This document shows positions 26,897 through 35,784 of a DNA stretch of 64,000 nucleotides, one piece after another. The stretch spans positions 140,373 through 204,372 of the forward strand of contig NZ_JANU01000016.1 of NCBI RefSeq assembly GCF_001044395.1, written 5' to 3'. Source of the DNA: Caenimonas sp. SL110. Its GTDB lineage: Bacteria; Pseudomonadota; Gammaproteobacteria; Burkholderiales; Burkholderiaceae_C. Under the pieces are notes generated by a model that did no database searches, was not told the origin of the DNA, and saw nothing but the letters and a program-made list of their open reading frames with translations. A program made the translations under genes and the position numbers. Position 1 is the stretch's first letter; the number at the start of each line of letters is the position of its first letter.

Positions 26897-27589
26897 TTAC
26901 TCGAACAACTCGCAAAGCTCGGTGAGATTGGTCAGCGTCACATGAGGTTCAAGCTCATGCGGCCACAAGTGATCCGAGCGATTGACCCACGCGGCCTGCA
27001 TGCCCGCATTGAGCGCGCCCAGTGCGTCGAGCGTTGCGTCGTCACCGATATGCAGCACCTCCTCAGGCGCGACCTCCAGGGCCCCAGCAGCCGCATGAAA
27101 AATTCGCGGATCGGGTTTGCCCACGCCGAACTCGCGCGCACTGATCGCCGCGCGAAAAAACGGCTGCAAGCCGACACGCCCCAGATCGGCATTGCCGTTG
27201 GACAGGCTCACCAGCGGAAAGCGCTGCGCCAGGAATCGGATGGCCGGCATGGCATCGTCAAAGAACGTGACCCGCTGGCGTTCCGCAAAAAACACATCGA
27301 ACGCCTGTTCGGCCAGCAGCGGGTTCTCGCCGGCCCGATAGAGCGCCAGGCGGATCGACTCACGCCGCACGGCGGACAAATCGTATTTGAGGTCGGGCCG
27401 GCTCATGGCCATGTGGTTGCGGATTTCGCGCAGAGCCGACGGATTGGAAAAAAGCGCCGCAGCCATCGGCGCGTGCCGCCCCATCCAGTCGTGCAGCACT
27501 TTCTCGGCGCTCTCGATCGTCGGCCAGATGGGCCACAACGTATCGTCGAGGTCCAGCGAGATGGCCTTGATTCTTGCAATGTCGAGCAT
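26897..27589 (-). CDS. HAD-superfamily hydrolase (subfamily IA phosphatase-like)
   Basis: A 230-residue protein from the ATG 27587-27589 (MLDIARIKAISLDLDDTLWP). The four HAD motifs are present: nucleophile Asp in DLDDTLW, motif II in VSLSNGNADL, the lysine in FGVGKPDPRIF, and motif IV in LHIGDDATLDALGA. It is a cytoplasmic magnesium-dependent phosphatase with a helical cap between motifs I and II. The natural substrate is not predictable; relatives act on small phosphorylated metabolites. It is divergent from hemH, with 17 bases between the start codons, so the two promoters must overlap each other's coding ends. Confidence 0.88.
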   Translation of the reverse strand: MLDIARIKAISLDLDDTLWPIWPTIESAEKVLHDWMGRHAPMAAALFSNPSALREIRNHMAMSRPDLKYDLSAVRRESIRLALYRAGENPLLAEQAFDVFFAERQRVTFFDDAMPAIRFLAQRFPLVSLSNGNADLGRVGLQPFFRAAISAREFGVGKPDPRIFHAAAGALEVAPEEVLHIGDDATLDALGALNAGMQAAWVNRSDHLWPHELEPHVTLTNLTELCELFE

Positions 27590-27606
27590 GTCAGTGAGAA
27601 TACCGC

Positions 27607-28710
27607 ATGCCCCCATCGACGAGCCCCCAGACCGAGCCCCGTTACAAACACGGACAACCGGCCCGAACCGCGATCCTCTATGTCAACCTCGGCACCCCCG
27701 ACGAACCCACGGCCCCCGCAGTCAGGCGATACCTCGCCGAGTTCCTGCGCGATCCGCGCGTGGTTGAAATCCCCCGGCTGGTGTGGCTGCCGATTCTGTA
27801 TGGACTGATACTGCCGCTGCGATCGGGCAAGTCGGCGCACAAGTACGCGTCGATCTGGACCAAGGACGGCTCGCCGCTTCGTGTGTGGACTGAAAAACAG
27901 GCCACGCTGCTGCGCGGCTGGCTGGGTGAACGCGGCCACCAGGTCATGGTGCGCTACGCAATGCGCTATGGCTCACCGTCTGTCGCATCGCAACTCGATG
28001 CGCTCAAGGCCGACGGTGTAACGCGCATCCTGATCCTGCCGGCCTACCCGCAATACGCGGGCTCCACCACGGCGAGCGTGATCGACGCGGTGACCGCCTG
28101 GACCGCGCGCACGCGCAATGTTCCCGAGCTGAGGTTCGTCAACCACTATCACGACGATCGCGGCTATCTGCAGGCGCTGGCCAAACGCATCGAGCGCCAC
28201 TGGCAGGAGCACGGGCGGCCACGTCATCTGCTCATGAGCTTTCACGGCGTGCCCGAGCGCACGCTGCAGCTGGGCGACCCCTACCACTGCGAGTGCCACA
28301 AGACCGGCCGCATGCTGGCCGAGTGGCTGAGCCTTGCACCCGATCAATACAGCGTCTCGTTTCAATCACGATTCGGCAAGGCGAAGTGGCTGGAGCCCTA
28401 CACCGAACCGACACTTCGAAAGCTCGGCGCGGCAGGCGAAGGCCGGGTCGATGTGGTGTGCCCCGGCTTCACGTCGGACTGCCTGGAGACGCTGGAAGAA
28501 ATTGCCATGGAAGGCCGCGAGGCGTTCATCGCGGCCGGTGGCAAGGAATTCAACTACATCCCTTGCCTGAACGATGAACCCGCATGGATTGCTGCGCTGG
28601 GAGCGATCGCAGAAAAACACCTGGGCGGATGGCCCACGCGCGAGATGCCCGATGCGCAGGCGCTTGAGCGGTCACGTGCGGCGGCGATAAAAATGGGCGC
28701 GCCTCAGTAA
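27607..28710 (+). CDS. hemH: ferrochelatase
   Basis: A 367-residue enzyme that inserts Fe2+ into protoporphyrin IX, the last step of heme synthesis. The ferrochelatase blocks are clear: [21 protein letters not shown] at the N-terminus, the catalytic histidine in [29 protein letters not shown], and the conserved glutamate in [15 protein letters not shown]. Length matches the proteobacterial family. It is divergent from the HAD gene, and followed by palindromic element copy C. Confidence 0.96.
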   Translation: MPPSTSPQTEPRYKHGQPARTAILYVNLGTPDEPTAPAVRRYLAEFLRDPRVVEIPRLVWLPILYGLILPLRSGKSAHKYASIWTKDGSPLRVWTEKQATLLRGWLGERGHQVMVRYAMRYGSPSVASQLDALKADGVTRILILPAYPQYAGSTTASVIDAVTAWTARTRNVPELRFVNHYHDDRGYLQALAKRIERHWQEHGRPRHLLMSFHGVPERTLQLGDPYHCECHKTGRMLAEWLSLAPDQYSVSFQSRFGKAKWLEPYTEPTLRKLGAAGEGRVDVVCPGFTSDCLETLEEIAMEGREAFIAAGGKEFNYIPCLNDEPAWIAALGAIAEKHLGGWPTREMPDAQALERSRAAAIKMGAPQ

Positions 28711-28726
28711 AAGGCAATCCTGAAGG

Positions 28727-28814
28727 CTGTCATGCCGCACTCCGATCCGGCATCCACCGCGAAGCGGCGACTGTGCTTGATCATCGATGGATTGCGGATC
28801 GAGTCCGCCATGAC
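28727..28814. repeat. dispersed palindromic intergenic element, copy C, with inverted half copy beside it
   Basis: A full element: CTGTCATGCCG, CCGGCAT, the CCGCGAAGCGG stem, then ATTGCGG...CCGCCAT and a closing GACA. About 22 bases further on, 28836-28848 carries the first 11 bases in inverse orientation (CCGGCATGACA), inside the very end of the alpha/beta hydrolase gene. Confidence 0.8.
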
Positions 28815-28820
28815 AAACTC

Positions 28821-29732
28821 CTAAATACCACCTCTAGTCCGGCATGACAGGGCTGACTCCCCCTGCTGCGCATGCTGGTCGATGAACGCTGTCACCAGGT
28901 CCAGTTGCTCGGGCACGTTGAGCGCGGGTGCGTGGCCGCAACCCGGCACCTCCACGACCTGCGCAAGACCGAGCAACCCCGGTCCGCGCTGCATCATCTC
29001 CTGGGTCGTTTCGCGAAGGACCAGATCCGAGTTCTCGCCGCGCAGGCAAAGCACCGGAATGCGAATCGCGTCGTAGTGGTCCCAGATCAGGTAGTCGTCG
29101 GTGTGGTCGGTGAACTGGCGCACCATCTGCGGGTCGTAGTGCGGCGTGAGGCGCCCATCGGGCAGGCGCCGCGCCGAGGTCTCTGTCAGCCGGCGCCATT
29201 GGGCGTCGCTCAGCCAGCCGAAGGGCTTGTAGACCTCGCGAAAGAAGGCCTCCAGCTGCGCCATTGTGTCGAAAGCCGGCGGGTTGCCTGCATACGCACG
29301 AATCCGGGCCAGCGCAGCATCTGCCAGGCGCGGCGCGTTGTCGTTGAGGGTGAGGGACTTGATCCGTGATTTGAGCTGCGGCTGCAAAAGCCCTGCCGCA
29401 CAGACCGTACCGATGGCCCCGCCCATCGACGTGCCGACCCAATGCGCTTGCTGGATGTCCAGGCGATCGAACAGTTCAGCGGCCAGCCGCGCGTAGAACG
29501 CCAGCGTGTACTCGTTGACCGGGTCCGCACTCCACTGGCTCAGGCCCCGTCCCACCGTGTCGGGGCAGATCACCCGGTACCGCGCAGACAGGTGCCCGGC
29601 CAGCTCGTCCATGTCGCGCCCGGTCCGCGCCAGGCCATGCCAGGCCACGACGGTCTGCGAGTGCTGCGAGCCCCATTCGGTGAAATGGATCTCGCGGCCC
29701 GCGCAGGTCGCGTAACAGGAGCTGTAGTTCAT
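28821..29732 (-). CDS. alpha/beta-fold hydrolase
   Basis: A 303-residue protein from the ATG 29730-29732 (MNYSSCYATCAGREIHFTEWG), preceded by AAGG; a GTG five codons earlier is less likely. The nucleophile elbow is GTSMGG near residue 105, the acid is in the ICLRGENSDLV-like region around residue 235, and the catalytic histidine is in GCGHAPALN near residue 270. The fold fits esterases, lipases or haloperoxidase-like hydrolases in the cytoplasm. The substrate is not predictable; the neighbouring PHB-oligomer hydrolase may hint at ester chemistry. The last five residues are encoded by an inverted half of the palindromic repeat. Confidence 0.88.
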   Translation of the reverse strand: MNYSSCYATCAGREIHFTEWGSQHSQTVVAWHGLARTGRDMDELAGHLSARYRVICPDTVGRGLSQWSADPVNEYTLAFYARLAAELFDRLDIQQAHWVGTSMGGAIGTVCAAGLLQPQLKSRIKSLTLNDNAPRLADAALARIRAYAGNPPAFDTMAQLEAFFREVYKPFGWLSDAQWRRLTETSARRLPDGRLTPHYDPQMVRQFTDHTDDYLIWDHYDAIRIPVLCLRGENSDLVLRETTQEMMQRGPGLLGLAQVVEVPGCGHAPALNVPEQLDLVTAFIDQHAQQGESALSCRTRGGI

Positions 29733-29797
29733 CGCCTTACCCTTCACTTTCCTGGCCCGACACTCATGGGCCGCCGGGCTTTCGCCCGGCGTTGCGA

Positions 29798-32023
29798 TCA
29801 GTTAGGAACCGCGAGCGACGTGCCCGCAAAGCCGATCTGGTTGCCGGCCGTCGGAGCCGCCACAAGCGCCGGCACGTTGGCCGAAGTGATGGCAGGCGCT
29901 GCGCCCGGAACGCCGCCGCGTGGTGTCGTGCGAACCACCTGGCTAGCTGGCAAGGCTGCGCCGCTCTTGAGGTGCGCGTACATCGCGTCCATCGCCTGGT
30001 TGAAGTACGGGTGCAGCGGCACGAAGCGCGTATCGAAGCCCGACAGCGGGATGAAGGTGTCGAAGTGCTGTGCGTTGGTCACTTCGATGTAGCGCACGTT
30101 CGAGGCATTGCCTTCTATCGTCTTGTTGAGCGCCACGTAGGCCCGCGAGTTGTTGTTGAGCGGCACGAGCGCATCGCTGCGACCGCTCACGATCAGGGTC
30201 GGCTTGCCGCGCAGGTTGCCGGTCAGCAGCACTTCGGCGATGCCCGCGCGAACGGCAGCGCTCTGGGCTGCGCTCGGCATGAGCGACGGCGTGGTGGTTG
30301 CGGTTGCACCAAGAGCGACACCTGTCACCGGATTGGTTCCGGTCACCAGTGCGCGCTGGCACAGCGCGTTGTCCAGGCCGAAATCAGCCGTGCCGGTCGA
30401 AGGCGAAACTGCGAACTGCCATGCGCGTGCGCCTGCGGCCGAGTCGTTGTAGACAACCGATGCGGGCGTGCCGTTGGCCGTTCCGTTGGCAATCGCAAAG
30501 CTGAATGCCTTGGTCGCCGGGTTGACTGCCACCGGAATGCCGGCTGCATCGACCTGCGCGAAGCTGGTGTTGCAGACGTTGTCCAGCACCGAGAAGCGCC
30601 CGTAGCTGACCGGGTACATCGCCGACAGGATAGGGCCGTTGCCCAGCGCGTAATGCGCGTTGTGCATCTGGTCGCTCTCCGGGCTCCAGCCGAACGCACG
30701 CAGCTTGTTCAGTGCGTCGAGCGAGCGCTCTGCCGTCGTGGCGCCTGCAACGAGGCCCTTGGCAGCCAGGCTGTCGCAACGCGCCGTGGCACGTGCCGTC
30801 ATTCCACCGAGGCCGATGAAGTTGAAGAACGTGACTTCGGTCAGTGCGGCAGGAGCAGCCAGCGCAGCGCACGGCTGGTAGATGTTGCCGTAGGTCACGT
30901 AGTCGGCCAGCGTCTTGCCGTAACCGGCGACCGCAACGCCGCCCTGCGTGATGCCGTAGCCGGCGGCGGTTGGCATTTCAGCGACGGGCTCGGAGGCCAC
31001 GATGCCGTCGATGAGACCGCTGCCGTCCTGCTCGCCTGCACGCAGCGACGCCGCGCCGCCATTGGAGGCAGAGCCTGCAATCACCAGCGTGTTGGCCGCG
31101 TTGAAGCGCAGCGGATTTTCTGCGGTGCCGTAACGGTCGTTGAGCACGAACATCGCATAGCGCGCAGCCATCAGCGTGTCGGTGCCCCAATCCTTTTCAG
31201 GGTTGAGCTGCGAATGCACCTGCTTGAGTGCGAGGCGATTGGGGAACAGCGCGTTGTACGCAGTGCGTGCAGCATCGGTCACGTTGGCAGCGAAGTGACT
31301 CAGCGCGCCGGCAGCCGCGCGCGTGGCACGGGGGCCGTCCACCTTGTTCACGGTGTCGTCCATCAGGTCGTACAGGCCCACGCCCTTGCCCGCATCGGTC
31401 AGGGCGACAGCGCAACCCTTTTTCAGGCCCCACTCGCCAGCGGTGCCGATGGCACCATACACGCCGCGCGAACCCGACGATGCGCCCAGCACGACGCACG
31501 GATTGGCAACGTCGAAACTGTCAGGCACCTGCACCGCCATCACGACGCGTTTGCGGCCGGAGCCGTCATCGGCCGAGGCGAGGTACTCGCGGCCGGGAAT
31601 CAGTCCTTCACTGGACGTGACGGAACCGCTTGCAGTGATGTTGGGGCCGTACAGCGTTCCGTAGCCGCCGTTGGCGCTCGGATCGAGAATGGCACGGTAG
31701 TTGGAGTGCAGCGCGTTGCGGCGCAGCTCGGCCGCGGTCGGGTTGAGCGGGTCCGCATAGGTCGGGGCCGCTGTGGTGCCCAGGCCGGTCTTGCCGATGC
31801 CGCCTGTGAGCAAATCCTGCTGCGCGGCTGTGGCGCCGTTGCTCACCGATGTGGCGCCGTAGACCGTCATCGAATGCTGCGTCACGCCGTCCGGCAGGCT
31901 GTTCAGGGGTGCGGGGGTGCTTGATCCACCGCCACCGCCGCAGCCCGCCAGCGCAATCGCGCCCAGGCCTGTCACCGTAGCCAGCCGTGCAGCACGCTGC
32001 AGGCGAGAGTTCGTCTTCTTCAT
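29798..32023 (-). CDS. D-(-)-3-hydroxybutyrate oligomer hydrolase-like lipoprotein
   Basis: A 741-residue protein from the ATG 32021-32023 (MKKTNSRLQRAARLATV). A signal peptide ends in the lipobox LAGC followed by a glycine run, so it should be a lipid-anchored exported protein. The body matches the 3-hydroxybutyrate oligomer hydrolase family, which cuts soluble PHB oligomers to monomers; the SGSRGVYG, NGGAASLRAG and SGRSDALVPLNNNSRAYVALN segments are characteristic. The serine of SNGGAA is the likely nucleophile, and the late histidine of AQHFDTF the likely base. It stands alone, downstream of the liv-type ABC genes on the same strand. A GC hairpin without a T-run (29770-29792) follows it. 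Confidence 0.85.
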   Translation of the reverse strand: MKKTNSRLQRAARLATVTGLGAIALAGCGGGGGSSTPAPLNSLPDGVTQHSMTVYGATSVSNGATAAQQDLLTGGIGKTGLGTTAAPTYADPLNPTAAELRRNALHSNYRAILDPSANGGYGTLYGPNITASGSVTSSEGLIPGREYLASADDGSGRKRVVMAVQVPDSFDVANPCVVLGASSGSRGVYGAIGTAGEWGLKKGCAVALTDAGKGVGLYDLMDDTVNKVDGPRATRAAAGALSHFAANVTDAARTAYNALFPNRLALKQVHSQLNPEKDWGTDTLMAARYAMFVLNDRYGTAENPLRFNAANTLVIAGSASNGGAASLRAGEQDGSGLIDGIVASEPVAEMPTAAGYGITQGGVAVAGYGKTLADYVTYGNIYQPCAALAAPAALTEVTFFNFIGLGGMTARATARCDSLAAKGLVAGATTAERSLDALNKLRAFGWSPESDQMHNAHYALGNGPILSAMYPVSYGRFSVLDNVCNTSFAQVDAAGIPVAVNPATKAFSFAIANGTANGTPASVVYNDSAAGARAWQFAVSPSTGTADFGLDNALCQRALVTGTNPVTGVALGATATTTPSLMPSAAQSAAVRAGIAEVLLTGNLRGKPTLIVSGRSDALVPLNNNSRAYVALNKTIEGNASNVRYIEVTNAQHFDTFIPLSGFDTRFVPLHPYFNQAMDAMYAHLKSGAALPASQVVRTTPRGGVPGAAPAITSANVPALVAAPTAGNQIGFAGTSLAVPN

Positions 32024-32075
32024 TTGAGTCTCCTTCATTTGGAAAGGCACCACACACACATCAGCACAACATCAA

Positions 32076-33140
32076 TCACGCAGGGCTGCGCGCGGCGCGC
32101 AAACGCCCCACCACACCTGTCGGGAAGTAATAGACCGAGAGAACAAAAAGCAGGCCCAGCCAGAGCAGCCAGCGGTCGGGCGAGAGCAAGGCCGACAGCC
32201 AGGGCAAGCCACTGGTCGCATCGCTGGCAAGCTTGAGCAGGTCCTGCAGATAGCTTTGCGCAACGACAAAGATGCCCGCGCCAATGGCGGCGCCATAGAT
32301 GGTTCCCATGCCGCCGATGACGACGATGAGCAGCACGTCCAGCATGATCTCGAATGAGAGCGATGTGTCCGGCCCGTTGTAGCGCAGCCAGATCGCGAGC
32401 ATGGCACCGGCAAGCGTTGCGAACAGCGCCGACAGGATGCTGGAGGTGGTGCGATAGACCACCACGCGATAACCGATGGCTTCGGCGCGAAATTCGTTTT
32501 CGCGGATCGCCTGCAGCACGCGCCCGAACGGCGAATTGACGATGCGCAGCATGGCCAGCAGCAGCACCAGCGCGGTGATGAACAGCAGGTAGTAGCAGAT
32601 CAACCGACCGTCGATCGACACCCCGAGAAACTCGCCGAGCTGATAGCTGGGCGACAGCACTTCGGGCATCTTGAAGGTGAGGCCGTCTTCACCGCCGGTG
32701 ATGTCCGACAGCTGCGATGCGAGCGTCTGGAACGCAGCCGCAACGGCCAGCGTGATCATCGAAAAGAAGATCGCGCGAACCCGCAGCGAGAACAGGCCTA
32801 TGCCCAGGGCGAGCACGAACGACAGCGCCAGCGCAACGCCGATGCCCACGAAGATCGCCGACCAGCCCGCACCCATCTTGCTCGACGCAATCGCCACGCC
32901 GTAGGCACCGATGCCAAAGAACATGGTGTGCGCAAAACTCACGATGCCGGTGTAGCCCAGCAGCAGGTCGAAGCTGGCGACCAGCACAACGAACACGAGG
33001 ATCTTGGCGGCCACGTTCAGCGCCTTGACGCCGGGTATCAGGAATGGCGTCAGTGCGAGCGCCAAAAGCAGCAGCACGAGAATCGCCGCGAGCACACGGC
33101 TGCGCGGGAAGTCGGCGGAAAGAAGTCGGTTCAGCATCAT
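32076..33140 (-). CDS. livM: branched-chain amino-acid-type ABC transporter permease (LivM family)
   Basis: A 354-residue inner-membrane protein. The start ATG at 33138-33140 overlaps the stop of the livH gene (ATGA). It shows about ten membrane segments and the LivM signature GYTGIVSFAHTMFFGIGAYG near residue 75, as well as the cytoplasmic coupling loop with AIRENEFRAEAIGYRV around residue 220. It pairs with LivH to form the channel. It is the last gene of the liv operon, with 52 bases between it and the 3HB-oligomer hydrolase start. Confidence 0.93.
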   Translation of the reverse strand: MMLNRLLSADFPRSRVLAAILVLLLLALALTPFLIPGVKALNVAAKILVFVVLVASFDLLLGYTGIVSFAHTMFFGIGAYGVAIASSKMGAGWSAIFVGIGVALALSFVLALGIGLFSLRVRAIFFSMITLAVAAAFQTLASQLSDITGGEDGLTFKMPEVLSPSYQLGEFLGVSIDGRLICYYLLFITALVLLLAMLRIVNSPFGRVLQAIRENEFRAEAIGYRVVVYRTTSSILSALFATLAGAMLAIWLRYNGPDTSLSFEIMLDVLLIVVIGGMGTIYGAAIGAGIFVVAQSYLQDLLKLASDATSGLPWLSALLSPDRWLLWLGLLFVLSVYYFPTGVVGRLRAARSPA

Positions 33141-34135
33141 TTGGAGAGTGCGTAAACACCCTGCGGACGCCACAGCAAGATGGCCATCATCAGCGCGATG
33201 TTTGAAAAGAGCGCCGCCTTGGGCACCAGGAAACCGGTGTAGTTCGCCATGAGGCCCACCAGCAACGCGCCGATCAGCGCACCGGTTGTGGACCCCAGCC
33301 CGCCGATGATCAGCACGATGAAGATCAGCACGTTGACCTGTGCGCCCATCTGCGGAATCACGTTCTGTTGGTAGAGGCCCCACATGACGCCACCCAGGCC
33401 AGCCAGCGCACTGCCCACGACGAACACGCCAATGAACAGCAGCTTGATACGGTAGCCGAGTGACTCGACCATCTCGCGGTCCTGCACGCCCGCGCGGATC
33501 AGCAGGCCGATCTTGGTGCGTGTCAGCACCCACAGCAATACGCCGAACACCAGCAGGCCGACGACCACCGCGATCACGCGGTATTTCTCGATGCCCGCGT
33601 CCCCGATGAAGAGACTCCCGCGCATGCCTTCGGGCAGCGGCAAGGGAATCTGCAGCGGACCCCAGATCACCTTGATCAGCTCTTCGCCGATGATCATCCC
33701 GCCCATCGTGATCAGGATTTGCTTCAGGTGATTGCCGTACACCGGCCGCACGATGAAGCGCTCGAACGCGAGCCCCACGGCGGCAGCCACCAGCATCGCG
33801 ATCACCATTGCAGGCAGCACCGCCATCATGTTCACCAGCAGGCTGGCCGACGAGGTGTAGTCGCCCATCGCGCCCAGCACGCTGGTCGCCACGAATGCAC
33901 CGAGCGCGATGAACACGCCATGCCCGAAGTTCAGCACGTCCATCAGGCCGAACACGAGCGTCAGGCCCGAGGCGATGATGAAGATGATCATGCCCATCGC
34001 AAGGCCCGCCACCGTCAACGTCACCCAGGTCGAGCCCGAGCCGATGAAGGGAAACACGGCAATCGCCAGGATGGGCACGAGCGCCATCGGCTTCCAGTCG
34101 AAATCTTTTTTCATGGTGCCTGTCACATCCGTCAT
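33137..34135 (-). CDS. livH: branched-chain amino-acid-type ABC transporter permease (LivH family)
   Basis: A 332-residue inner-membrane permease. The start 34133-34135 overlaps the livF stop; a second ATG seven codons later (MKKDFDWKPM) could also serve. The LivH signature GLMDVLNFGHGVFIALGAFV lies near residue 65. The coupling helix region GLLIRAGVQDREMVESLGYRIKL lies near residue 225. Eight or so membrane helices are visible. It forms the heterodimeric channel with LivM. Confidence 0.93.
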   Translation of the reverse strand: MTDVTGTMKKDFDWKPMALVPILAIAVFPFIGSGSTWVTLTVAGLAMGMIIFIIASGLTLVFGLMDVLNFGHGVFIALGAFVATSVLGAMGDYTSSASLLVNMMAVLPAMVIAMLVAAAVGLAFERFIVRPVYGNHLKQILITMGGMIIGEELIKVIWGPLQIPLPLPEGMRGSLFIGDAGIEKYRVIAVVVGLLVFGVLLWVLTRTKIGLLIRAGVQDREMVESLGYRIKLLFIGVFVVGSALAGLGGVMWGLYQQNVIPQMGAQVNVLIFIVLIIGGLGSTTGALIGALLVGLMANYTGFLVPKAALFSNIALMMAILLWRPQGVYALSK

Positions 34136-34857
34136 ATCGCCAGCCCCAGCAGCGAGTGCTGCAGCGCCTCGTCTTCGGCCAGCGCCTGCATGGCACCGGC
34201 ATGCACGACGACGCCGTTGTCCATCACGGCCACCGTGTCGCCCAGCCGCTTGGCGAAATTGATGTTTTGCTCGACCAGCAAGATGGTCACGCCGCTGGCC
34301 TTGAGCTGTGCGAAGGCGTCGATCATGTTGTTGATGATGGCCGGCGCAAGGCCCTTGCTCGGCTCATCGATGATGAGCAGTTCGCGCGGCTCGACGATGG
34401 CGCGTGCAACCGCCAGCATCTGCTTTTGCCCACCCGACAACTTGCCGGCCGGGTGGTTCCAGAATTTCTCGACTGCCGGGAAGAGCCTGAAGATCCATTC
34501 GAGGCGCGTGGCGTCGATCTGCGATGCGGTGCGTGCGCTGCGGGCGGCCAGCAGCATGTTCTCCTTGACGGTGAGGTCCGAGAAGATGCCCATGCTTTCG
34601 GGCACATAGGCCACGTTCAGTCCCGCGATCTGCGGCGTCGGCATGGCCGTGATGTCCTGCCCGTTGAAGGTGATGCTGCCCGCCGATGCCTTCCACAGGC
34701 CCATGATGGTTCGCAGCGTGGTCGTCTTGCCCGCCCCATTGCGGCCCAGCAGCATGGTGAGCTTGCCGCGCGGCACTTCGAGATCAACGCCGTGGAGGAT
34801 GTGATACGCGCCGATGTGGGTCTGCACGCCTTTGAGCGTCAGGAGGTTGTCGCTCAT
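34132..34857 (-). CDS. livF: branched-chain amino-acid-type ABC transporter ATPase (LivF family)
   Basis: A 241-residue ABC ATPase. Walker A is LLGRNGAGKTTTLR near residue 38, the signature is KLSGGQKQML, Walker B is LLIIDEPSKGLAP and the switch histidine is replaced in LVEQNINFAK, as in other LivF proteins. It hydrolyses ATP on the cytoplasmic face together with LivG. Its stop codon overlaps the livH start. Its start directly abuts the livG stop (34857/34858), so all four permease/ATPase genes form one coupled unit. Confidence 0.94.
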   Translation of the reverse strand: MSDNLLTLKGVQTHIGAYHILHGVDLEVPRGKLTMLLGRNGAGKTTTLRTIMGLWKASAGSITFNGQDITAMPTPQIAGLNVAYVPESMGIFSDLTVKENMLLAARSARTASQIDATRLEWIFRLFPAVEKFWNHPAGKLSGGQKQMLAVARAIVEPRELLIIDEPSKGLAPAIINNMIDAFAQLKASGVTILLVEQNINFAKRLGDTVAVMDNGVVVHAGAMQALAEDEALQHSLLGLAI

Positions 34858-35661
34858 CTAGAAACCTCCCTGTCGTTCTTCACCCGGCACCGGTGCTGCG
34901 TCCGGTGCGATACCCAGGTACGCCTCCTGCACGATCGGCGATGCAATCACCTGCGCCGGCTCGCCATCTGCCACCAGCGATCCGTTGTGCAGCACGATGA
35001 TCCGGTCGGCCAGTTCGCGCACCACATCCATCTTGTGTTCCACCAGCAAGATCGTCTTGCTCTTGTCTTCCTTGAGCTTGCGGATCAAATTGAGAATGAC
35101 GGGGGCCTCGGCGGCATTCATGCCCGCGGTCGGTTCGTCGAACATGAAGACCCTGGATTCGAGCGCCATCAACAGGGCCACCTCCAGTTTTCGCTGGTCG
35201 CCGTGCGGCAGGTTCGCGACCATCTCGGTCGCCTTGTGATGCATGTTCACCGCCACCAGGATCTCGTCGGCCCGCTGCATCAGGTCCTTGTGATCGCTCC
35301 AGATGCTCCAGAGGTTCAAGCCGTGGTGGTGCGCGCCGTCTCGCGTCGCCTGCACCGCCAGCCGGATGTTCTCCAGCACCGACAGGCGCGGAAACAGGTT
35401 GGTGAGCTGGAACGCGCGCCCCAAACCCGCGCGCGTTCGCTGCGATGCCGAAAAGCCCGACAGGTCGCGCCCATCGAGCGTGACCTGTCCGGCAGAAGCC
35501 TTGAGCTGCCCCGAGATGAGATTGAAATAGGTGGTCTTTCCAGCGCCGTTGGGGCCGACGATGGCGGTCAGCGTGCCCGGCTCGAAAGCACAGGTCACGG
35601 CATTGACTGCCACGTGGCCGCCGAAGCGGATGGTCAGGTCCTTGGTTGCAAGCAGGCTCAT
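34858..35661 (-). CDS. livG: branched-chain amino-acid-type ABC transporter ATPase (LivG family)
   Basis: A 267-residue ABC ATPase from the ATG 35659-35661 (MSLLATKDLTIRFGG); the seven residues before it in the open frame are unlikely. Walker A is IVGPNGAGKTTYFN near residue 37. The signature is replaced by LPHGDQRKLEVA, the usual LivG form, and Walker B is VFMFDEPTAGMN. LivG and LivF form the ATPase dimer. A terminator lies between this gene and livK upstream, so the permease genes are probably transcribed at a lower level than the binding protein. Confidence 0.94.
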   Translation of the reverse strand: MSLLATKDLTIRFGGHVAVNAVTCAFEPGTLTAIVGPNGAGKTTYFNLISGQLKASAGQVTLDGRDLSGFSASQRTRAGLGRAFQLTNLFPRLSVLENIRLAVQATRDGAHHHGLNLWSIWSDHKDLMQRADEILVAVNMHHKATEMVANLPHGDQRKLEVALLMALESRVFMFDEPTAGMNAAEAPVILNLIRKLKEDKSKTILLVEHKMDVVRELADRIIVLHNGSLVADGEPAQVIASPIVQEAYLGIAPDAAPVPGEERQGGF

Positions 35662-35743
35662 GGTCTCGGTTTCAAGTCCCAAAAAAAGAAAACACTTCGC
35701 CTCACCCCCGCGTGTTGCGGGAGCGGAAATACTCGACTGCCGA

Positions 35744-35774
35744 TAAAAAAACAGGGACGGTGAATCGTCCCTGC
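35744..35774 (-). terminator. intrinsic terminator between livK and livG
   Basis: On the minus strand the stem CAGGGACG/CGTCCCTG with a 6-nt loop is followed by seven T residues. It lies 11 bases after the livK stop and about 80 bases before livG. It probably attenuates the operon. Confidence 0.85.
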
Positions 35775-35784
35775 TGACCTGGCC

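Noticed and set aside
29766..29792. Hairpin GCCGGGC/GCCCGGC after the 3HB-oligomer hydrolase gene
   Set aside because: No T-run on the minus strand, so not listed as a terminator.
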